Shown here one piece after another: positions 45,101-55,700 of a stretch of DNA of 64,000 nt. The first letter of the stretch is position 1. The number at the start of each line of letters is the position of its first letter. A program made the translations under genes and the position numbers. Origin of the DNA: Bolinopsis microptera (Eukaryota > Ctenophora > Tentaculata > Lobata > Bolinopsidae); NCBI RefSeq assembly GCF_026151205.1, contig NC_087074.1, positions 8,845,726-8,909,725 of the forward strand. The letters are read 5' to 3'. The notes beneath the pieces are model-generated. The model saw nothing but the letters and a program-made list of their open reading frames with translations. It made no database searches and had not been told where the DNA came from.

Positions 45101-48100
45101 CCATAATTTCGTCGAAATTTCATATAGGTATCCTCGCGGTGATCCTCGTGCGATCCTCGTGGGATCCTCGCGATGACACCAGAAACTGCCTACATTTGTG
45201 ACAAAAGTGCAAATTTACCAATTTTGATACGCTGCGCGCAAGGAGAAAACCCTCGCGATACCCTCGCGAGGATGGCCATGGAAATGTCCAATAATTTCAT
45301 CGCGAGGAAATCATCCTCGTGGGGAAATTGTGCACGATGATGATTTACCCTCGCGAGGATAGGTATTTGCGCGAGGATTTGGAGGCAATATTCGAGGAAT
45401 TTATGGAAATCGTATCCTTGCACCCATCCTCGTTCATCTTTCATTGGGCATGGAACAGGGGTGTTACGATGCTCACAACAAGTTATTCGACAAACAAGAA
45501 AGGTGGTAAAAAGTGGTAAAAGTGGCAAAATGTGGCCTGAAGACACGTGGAAACTACATCACGGATCGGGAAATTGAGCGGCCATCCGCAAAAGAAAAGC
45601 GACCGCAATTTCTTGTTATCGTTGGAAACAATCGTTTAAAACGATTGTTAGCACTACCTAATACAAATATCAGCCCTTCATAAATTATTCAACGTTCATT
45701 AAATTCATAATCGCCAGACCGTTGAGTGAACGATTTTTTTGCTCTTATAATTATATTTGTTTACCTGACCGTATTTTCTTCTGCTTTTTATTTTTCATAA
45801 GCTCATTTTGTTTTTGGAAATTTCCGATGAAATATTTATGTTACACTAAATTCAAGGATTGAATAAGCTAAATTCTAAAGATCTCGACTCAATAAATCAG
45901 GTGGAACGAGAATGGAGGTCAAACTTTCCATCGCACTACTGATGGTCTTAGTTCAGTGCATCGTCTGTCAAGGTAAGATGATGTTTGAAATTGAATGAAT
46001 AAAATATACCTAATAATTGTTAGACTGTTTCTATTTCAAACCCAGCGAGTTTCTCTTGTAAACAACTCAAGTCCTGTGAACACACATATTAAAAATAATA
46101 TGTCATCATTTGTAGGAAACAGCTAAGGCGTGCACAAATTTAATAAATCTAACCGCGCACAATTTTAAACGTGCAAGTTCGTACGTTTAGTGCTTCTATG
46201 AGTACAATTTGATTGCCTTTATTAAATGCAGGACAGCGGAATTATACATGAATTGATGCTATCATTATTAACTATTCATGCAACACTCAGTAGTACGTTA
46301 CTTTACTCTATCAGGTGAATTCAAGATAAAGTGGTTTTCTAACAGAACATGTGGTAAATGGTATCCCCTCTCTGATGGCAGTCCTGCTGAGTGTGACCCT
46401 GATGGGGAGAACCCGTGTTGTAGTACGCGGGATGCAAATGGAAAGTGGGATGGAAAGTGTGGCAACACAACTGAGTATTGTTCTGATCCGGGCGGTGTTG
46501 ACTACAGGGTAGTGGATGGATTGAGAAATTCAAGAAAACATTGTACAGTTACGATAATAGGGGGCTTCCTTAAAAATGCATGTTTTAATGAAAAAAGGAA
46601 ACAATACTACTTCAAGTGTACCCACTCTGATGTGTACTTTAACCTGACTTTGAGGGGCCATTTCAAGGACGTTACTGCAGTTTGTGAGAACGATCCCCAC
46701 GTGTATCAGGCGTGTGGGTTCAATACACAAATAACGAACACGGATGTGCTGTGTGGAGGCTTGTTTTGCGATAAAAAATACATCAGATGTGATAAGAACT
46801 GCAGTGTAGATAAGAATTGTCCTGTATCACAAATCAATAAAACGCCTGACCCACCAGAGGTCACTGCAAATAGTTATGTTACTACTGCTGCTTATACCGC
46901 TACAACTATTAGAGAGTACTCAACTACAGAGATATGTAATGATGAATGTGACGACTCCGGTGACGACACTATTTGTATGGACGAAAGTGATTGTAACGGG
47001 TATAAATACGGAATTAACTGTACGTATTCGGGGAAGGACACGTATATTCCTGTAAAATGGATATGTAACGTATACAGCATGTGTGATGAAAGAGAGGATG
47101 AACAGGACTGTAAAGTTACAGAAAGTACCCCACACTCTTGTACACATTACTACAGTAAAGTGTCGTATAAAAAGACTATAACAGTACCAATATTCAACTA
47201 TACTAGATGCTCTGCATTTGATATAACGAGTATATATCCTTATAAGAGAATAATATATCCATACTGTCTGAACTATTTAGACCAGACTAACTGTTCTGAT
47301 ATAGAGCGAGTAGGGGGTATTGTTCTATTAATGGGTATAACTCGAATGTTTCTAAGTACATGTTGTGTTATGAACATGATAAGAAGACTAGTTTACCAGT
47401 TAAGTTATGTGACGATGACGTTCAAAACAACTGTTTATCACCGTCTACTTCCATTGATTGTAGAGTACACAAACACAGGATGTGTGACGGAGTGTGGGAT
47501 TGTCCTGATGGAAGTGACGAACTTAATGACATGTGTGAATACATGACGAAGGAATTTCAATGTGTCCGTAGGTTTAACTTTAAAAGTATGAAGTTCGGAA
47601 TACCAGTTTCTTGGATAATGGACAATGTGGTGGATTGTATGGACGGGTTAGATGAACATATTGTGAACCAGAGTTTCTGCGGCAACAGAACTGACAACAG
47701 CTATCGTTTTAAACAAAGTGATGAATCTTGCAAAAACGTATATTTGTGTTCGAAAGGTGATAAACCATATTACGTTCAATACGAACAACTTTGTGACGGA
47801 TTGGAGACGTGTGGTGACGGTGCAGAGAATGAGGTTTGTAGGATCGCTAGGGATTTCCCAAAGATCAATAAGACCGCTCTTCATCATGGAGAATTGCTAA
47901 ATGTATGCAGTGACTCTAACTGTGAAGTAAAAGAGTTCATACGACCCTGGATTGCAGATGTATTCGGAATAAAAAAGTTAAAGTTAATTGTTCCGACCTC
48001 TAAGGTTAATTGCAGCTATTTGTTTGGTGAATATTACCTGTTTCTCAGTTGCATGGATCTATGTCTAGATGCCTCGTGTCCTCTACATAAAAATAGAACA

Positions 48101-51100
48101 TTGTTGTACGATTCATGTCCTGAACAATATCCTGACCGTGTATATACACTTGCTAACAACTCTTTTCTGACGTTTGTTGAAAAGTCAAAGAAAGGCCAAT
48201 ATCACCAGAACTATTTTCAATGCAATAACAGTAGATGTGTGGAATACAAGCAAGTATGTGATCTCATAGATGACTGTGGGGACATGAGTGACGAGTTAAA
48301 CTGTGCAAATCACATGATTTGTGAAAACACTTTAAAGTCAAATAAACATCAGTTTATTTCCTTATCGCAGAGATGTGACGGCATATACGATTGCTTTGAC
48401 CTCTCAGATGAATGCAATGACATTTGTGGGAAAAGGATACTTGAAAACTTAACACTGCAGATATCATCTTGGATAATGGGGGTGCTAGCATTGATATTAA
48501 ACTCGTACACCGTATTCAGTGGAATAAAAACTATAAAGCATAGTGGGAATGAACGTATTTTAGCTAACAAGGCCTTGATCAGTCTAATCGGGTCAGGGGA
48601 TCTGGTTATCGGACTATATTTAGTTCTTGTGTCCTTCTATGATAGTTTTATATATGGAACTGGGTTCTGCAGACATCAAGCCGAATGGTTAACCGGAACA
48701 ACATGCTCCATATTAGGGGTCATCAGCACAGTTGGATCACAAGTCTCCCTTTTCGCAATGACAGCCTTGAGTGTCATCCGAATGTTCTGGCTTACTTTTA
48801 ACTTTTAAGCAAAAGAGTATTCCAGGCCCTGCAAACAGAAGCTCTGTTGTCAAGCTCGCTTTCCTAGCAACGGGAATCATCACCGCATCCCTTGCTATAG
48901 CTTTTATACCTTTGATATCTTCATTGGAGGAATACTTTGTACAAGGAATGTTTTATGATCCCATCTACAAATTTTTTGTCGGCTTCCCCAACAAAGAGAA
49001 ACATGTTGAAGTTCTTCAAGCTCAATACAATACCACAAACATCACTATGGATATAACCTGGAAAGAAATCGGTGACAAAGTGGACGGTATGTTCACTCAG
49101 CAATATGGACTTTTTAGTAGACGTCCAGTTCATTTTTATGGAAATGACGGTGTCTGCTTATTCAAGTACTTTGTTCGGAGTAACGATGCAAGAAGAATCA
49201 GGCAATCAGTAGGAAGTGGAGTTAACATCAGCGATCATAAAGGAGATCTTGTAGTTTGGCTGATGCTTGCCATGAACTTGGTCTGCTTCATTATCATCAC
49301 TTGTTGTTACATAGTCATCAATATCCAAACCAGAATATCTTCACGGAGATCAGGACAGGATCAAAACCCCGCTAGAGTAAGGGTAAACAGGGCTATACAG
49401 AACAAAATTACTATCATAGTTGCTACTGACTTCTTATGTTGGGTTCCCTTTACTATCATAAGTGGTATGCATAATATGTATTTAATTGATGCGACTAATT
49501 GGTACGTTTCTTTTGCCATGATAGTTCTCCCCCTTAACTCTGTTATAAATCCACTGATCTACGACAAGACACTAACAGAGTTCCTCGGAAGAAAGTTGGT
49601 GGAAATTAAATTAATTATCAGACTACGTGTCTCCATGGTTACGGAACTTATTCGGACGAGAATGGGTGGTGTAAAGAGTGTGAACAACGAGCTAGATGTC
49701 ATACAATCGGAACAGGAGGATCGAGAACTTTCAAATCATGTACTAGCTGAAACAGCAAATCTGTGAATTTATCTGTGAAGATTGAAGGAAATATCAATGA
49801 AAAGGATCATTCGATGATAAAACAACAACATTTTATAATAGGTACTTTAATTAGAGTGATGAGATGAAAACTTTGATTCATCTTATTGAGAGACCCTAGA
49901 TCTATTTTACATCTTTTAAAGTTTTAACACTCTGAACTCTTACTCTTATCATATTATTAGCTGTTTGTTTCTTAGCCAGTTTTTTCGGCGCAGGAAGTTG
50001 GTTGCTTATTGGCTGTCTCGTGTCAAAACAATATGGTTGTCAAATCTGAGTATCCATCACTAGTATCCATAAAGAAAATGTCAGGCTGTATAGTGGGATC
50101 CGGTATTAATGCTGCCTGGGGAGCCCCCAGCATAGTTTCAGCTATTGTTTCACTGCGTTCACATGCTGGCGCGTGTTTACTAACCTCACGTTCGCTCGTC
50201 GTGTTCTAATATTGGAAAATATCCAGATAGAACAAGAATTGCGCCTGTTGTTTCGTTTTGGCGGACGCTAGATTTCCATTTCACATTTACTATAAATTTA
50301 AGTATAAGCTCCAATCAGCTCACTTCAATCTTCATGATATTAATATTGATAAATTATGCATCAAATTGAAATACGGGAAACACTTGAAATTCAGTTCAAT
50401 TGCCGTAGAACTTAACTTGTATCTGTAATTCAAGAAATTATCAGCAAAGGTAAACTATACTCGTGTACACATCAATACACTACGCGTGCCACGTACAAAT
50501 TGGGCGTATTACCTAATAGTAATATTATACATTACATGCATCATATACATTAAAACACAGTCGCGCCGCGCATTCGTAGATCACAGGCTATCTATACATC
50601 ACATCTCCGCAAGCAATCCTCGCGCGCGCGCAACTTTTTCGTTGCATGGTAACGGACGTAAGGAAGGAAGGACACACGACATATTCAAACCCACCTATCT
50701 CGTTCTCCAAAATCCACGTTTTTCTGCAAAAACCTCCATTCGTAACCTTTCACTATTGCCTTTTTTCAAAAGGGTGAAAAGGAAAAAATTGTCTGATTGC
50801 AAAAAGGAAGGTATATAATGCGATCAGTAAGCTCTTTCGCGTAAGACAAATTATGAAAGGGCGCACAAATAAAAGGGTGGCATAAGATTCGCACTTATGT
50901 GACACTTATGTGACACAGTTGTGACACAGTTGTCAAATGTCGGAGGATATATCTAGGAACAGAGATTAAAATCGTTACTAGGAAATTGAATAGACTAACC
51001 GTGAGCTTTCAAGTTGCTGGACGAGTTCTTCTTTTTTCTTCACAGTAGATAAAGATTCTTCCTTGTTGATATACGACAGTATATCAGCCTGAAATTTTAG

Positions 51101-52768
51101 AGGTCTGTGAGACAACGAACAGATTTAAGCAAAGTTTGAAAAAAGCAAAGAAAAAGTAGCATTTTTATGCAATATAAACTAAAGCAGAATACCTTATCAT
51201 GTAAAACACTTTGTTGAGTGATCTCCATGAGCCTACCCCTAGCATCTTTCTCTCTTTCTCTGGCATTGTCCAACTCTTGTTTTAAACGATACGCCTCCGT
51301 TGCCCTGAACAAGGAATGAAATTTAGGAATCATTTCCAAACATCTTAAAGATACAATTAACCCTTAACACGTCTTACAATCCAAATTACATTTTATATTT
51401 CTCCAAAATCAAATACCGTTAGAGCTGGGAATTAACATTTAAGGGCGTTTTTAATACATGCACTTACTTTTCTCACGATATATTTTAAACGTACAACCCG
51501 ACAAAACATTGAACATTTACACACAATAGTTTTAATAAAAGTGTGGCTGAGTTGTTAACACCATATAGTTGTGCTCTTCATTACACAATGAGGCGCTGCC
51601 GCACATGCTAATATATGTGATAATTAAGTGCGAAAAAATGAATAAAACGTTGTTCAGATTGTGAGAAAAGTTTTTAATTGAATGTTTAACCGTAGAAATA
51701 GAAAAGCCCAGAAGAAAATTTTAAGGGGGAGGGAGCTTGAATTTTTTGACGGATCATAATTTAAAGTGGCTACTCTCACATCACATTCATTCCAGCATCA
51801 TTGTCTTCTGGACTGTAAAGTGTAAAGCTCAAACGTTAATTTGCAAGGTAACAAAAACAGCCCTATCTAGCGATATATAACGCTAGATAGCCGGAAGTTT
51901 ACTCAGATTTTAACATTGTCTTTAAATACAAATTGTCTTGAAAAATGAAATAAAATTGTTTTTGTGACAAAACTCACCCGACTTCAGCTTTAGAGGCAGC
52001 TTGGTGAGCATTCTCTTCGACATGCTGCAATTTCTCTTTCAGCATGAGATTCTCTTCGTTATTCTAAAAATATACAATATAACTATTAAATTTGGCAGAG
52101 TAAAATCGTGTCGTGAACTAAAATAGACATGGTCTTTGAGCACCACCTCCTTAATTATGTAATTTGTAAGCTTTACAATTTCTTAAGATTGATAAATTTT
52201 AAGGTTTTTATGAATCAGATGTAAGATTTGTATTGATAAATATCGAGGATGTGCGTATTTTCCCAACCTTATTATTTTCCTGTCTGATTCTCAGTATCTC
52301 CTGCTGTGCTTCTGTAGCTCGTTTAGCTAACAGATTAGCTTCTTCCTCTGCCAATTTTACCTTCTCTTCAAGAATCTCAGCTGCTTCTTCGCTTCTTTGC
52401 TGCAGGAATTGTTTAAAATTGACTTATTTTGAAAAATCAAGAGATGTGGCTTCGAAATTTTTTATTAAATTAGTTATAAACACAGCGATGAGCAAGGAAA
52501 AGAAGACAGTTTGACAATATCCACAATTCCTAAAACTATATCCGCAATCCTTAAAACCCGAGCTGCATGATAAGTGTTTAATCGAAATAAACCACTAACC
52601 AGTTTATCGTTTGCTTTCCTAGCGGAAGCTTCAAACTTTCTCAATCTAAATTCCAGCTCCTCTCGCTGGCGCATCGCTTCCTCCTTCATCCTCCTCTCCT
52701 TCTCCAGCTTCTCTCGTTCAACCTGCTTCCTTTTCTTCTCCTCCTGAACGGCGTGTGTGAGGTATCAC

Positions 52769-52799
<31 letters not shown>

Positions 52800-55700
52800 A
52801 TCACGTGTGTGAGGTATCACGTGTGTGAGGTATCACATGTGTGTGAGTGTGTGTGTGTGTGAGGTATCACGTGTGAGTGTGTGTGTGAGGTATCACGTGT
52901 GTGAGTGTGAGGTATCACGTGTGAGTGTGTGTGTGAGGTATCACGTGTGTGAGTGTGAGGTATCACGTGTGAGTGTGTGTGTGAGGTATCACGTGTGTGA
53001 GGTATCACGTGTGTGAGGTATCACATGTGTGTGAGTGTGTGTGTGTGAGGTATCACGTGTGAGTGTGTGTGTGAGGTATCACGTGTGTGAGTGTGAGGTA
53101 TCACGTGTGAGTGTGTGTGTGAGGTATCACGTGTGTGAGTGTGAGGTATCACGTGTGAGTGTGTGTGTGAGGTATCACGTGTGTGTGTGTGAGGTATCAC
53201 GTGTGAGTGTGTGTGTGAGGTATCACGTGTGTGAGTGTGAGGTATCACGTGTGAGTGTGTGTGTGAGGTATCACGTGTGTGAGGTATCACGTGTGTGAGG
53301 TATCACATGTGTGTGAGTGTGTGTGTGTGTGAGGTATCACGTGTGAGTGCGTGTGTGAGGTATCACTGTGTGTGAGGTATCACTTGTGTGAGGTATCACG
53401 TGTGTGTGTGTGTGTGAGGTATCACTTGTGTGATCTGCTGTGAGTACTATTACGTGTACAAAACACGGCTGTATGGCTGCCCTGTTGTAGTTCATACGGA
53501 TTCTCGACCTCCTACACTCATCTCATTACAAGCTCTATGACCAGTGGGTTATATTTACACTGATATTTTAAATCTGGGTGTCTACATGAGATCACCCCAC
53601 CAGCAAACACCGCTCTTTACTGTACTATTCCAGAGCGGTTGTGAGTGTGTTGCACAAGACTGTCTTTAGCTTATATACGATGTGGAGGCGATTAGCGAGT
53701 TTCAACAGTCAATATTGAGGATGACAGCGTAATACTGGCACATTAAAACTGGTTTTAAATTTTCATGTAATTTGTTCTCTGGCTGGCTGGTGTATTATTT
53801 TCACTGAGATTAAATTGTCGTGGTTTACAAGAAATGGAATCAGAGTTGAGCTGTCATTTATAAAGATCTGCTTAAAATGCAACCAACGCCTTGATGGCAT
53901 GGTGAAGTTCCCTTCGAGAAAAATCTCAGAGTTAATCGTGAGATAAATTTGATCAGCGATAACCGAATAAAGTCAGGAACTCGAGCATTCACCCACTGTT
54001 TAACCATTAAATCGATTACTTCTTAGTAGAGTTAACAAGATTACTTCTTTCTAGGATTCTACAGAATGACCCCTACCTTGGCTTGTTGCTTGAGCGCCTG
54101 GACGACCAGCGTGTCTCCTTTATGACGCCGTGTATATAACTCGTGGTTACCTACACACATCTGCAGGATCTGTAAAGAGAGAGGGGTGTTTATTGCATTT
54201 GCTACTCACTGTAAACTGAAAATTGTTAACAGTAAAGTTTTGATGATTTCTGAAGAAAAATTTCGATGACATAATATTATTATGTGAGTGTTTTGTGGTA
54301 TATATCGGAATTTTTGGGGTTCTACTGTAGTTTGATACTGTGGGGATCAGACAAATTATTATATTATAATGTTAAAACTATCAACCCAACCCCCAATTCC
54401 CCACCCTTTAATCAAGACAGTGCGAGTGTCAGCTATATAATGGTACGCGATTACCAGAGTAACAGTGGAACACCAGCGGTACAGCTGCTGTATTAACAAA
54501 TACCACGCGCGCCACACCCCAACTACAAGCAGCTGGTGCGTGATTATTTCAACTATTGAGGTTTGGAAAATTAGAGTAGATGGTTAGATCATCTTTATTG
54601 ACAGAAACTTTCCATCTGCTGATATGACAGTGTACACCAGTAATGATTTATAGAATACAGCATGCAACTATCTGTACAGTGTACGGTGTGTATATGTGTT
54701 CTTGACAGGTGTGTGTGATGTACGAGCGTTAACAGTATCTTAATGTAATCGTGACATAATCGAAATGGTACTGATAGTTGGAGTATGTCAAATGATGTCA
54801 TATTAATCAAGACACATTTCATGAATTCTTGATAACCTACATGATCATGTTATTTACTAGAATGTGTGATAGGTTTCAATAACTCTGCTCAATGGTTACT
54901 GGCTCTCATTCTCAATTTCTTTACATTAAAGTGCTACAATTTTGTGATGTCATAATAATATTATGATATTAAAATTACCATTCGATTAGTTCTGATGTTC
55001 TTAGTGAAGAACTTGAAATCTTCTGTCTTCTCGTTAACTGGCTTGATTGTAAACTGAAACGGGACAGTTAGACCACACAACCTATTCAAATCTCAGTTAC
55101 ATAACACATATTCTGAAAATGTAAGTGTCAACTAATCTGGCCATTTGTGGTTAAGTCGTTAGCAGCATGCAGTTATTGCAGACAGTAGTGGCATTAACTA
55201 GTGTGTAGCCTGTTAGAGGTATCAAATTCAAAACATTTGGAATAGAGATAGTAAATTAAAAACCTTTTTGTCTTGGAAAGATATGTTTTTAACTTCGCTC
55301 CAAGGGAAAGCTATCTTGGGTTTTTGTTGACTATCCATCTCTGTGATGTGCAGTCCACAAGCGTCAACACCAAGCCAGAGATCTGTTCCACGCTTGTTCT
55401 GGGATGCAGGATTCTATTCATCCGTTAAAAAGAATCAAAGTTTGGATTATCATAAATTTATTTTACAATTTAAAAGGTAGTACAAACATAGTTTATCTAT
55501 AATGCCGTTAGAATAGTATCAAGTTTAGAAACAGGTTTGTTTTCTTGGATAACGACGGTGGCCCAAAAGTAACTACTCACCAAATTTTGGGAAATCCCTT
55601 GAATTATCAAACTAAATGTGTCTATAAACTTTGGAGTTCCTAGCTCAAAGCGTTCTCGCTTTATGGCGACAATAGTTTAAAAAAGAGGGAGTGGCGTGCC

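Noticed and set aside
45190-45546. 118-codon minus-strand frame
   Set aside because: It spans the palindromic CpG-rich MITE and reflects the inverted repeats.
50486-50818. 110-codon plus-strand frame
   Set aside because: No domain, composition resembles the surrounding intron, and no splice context.
52817-53298. Frames on both strands with repeated [10 protein letters not shown] / HTHTRDTS peptides
   Set aside because: Translation of the GTGTGAGGTATCAC minisatellite; not a gene and not a CRISPR array, since spacers are part of the repeat.
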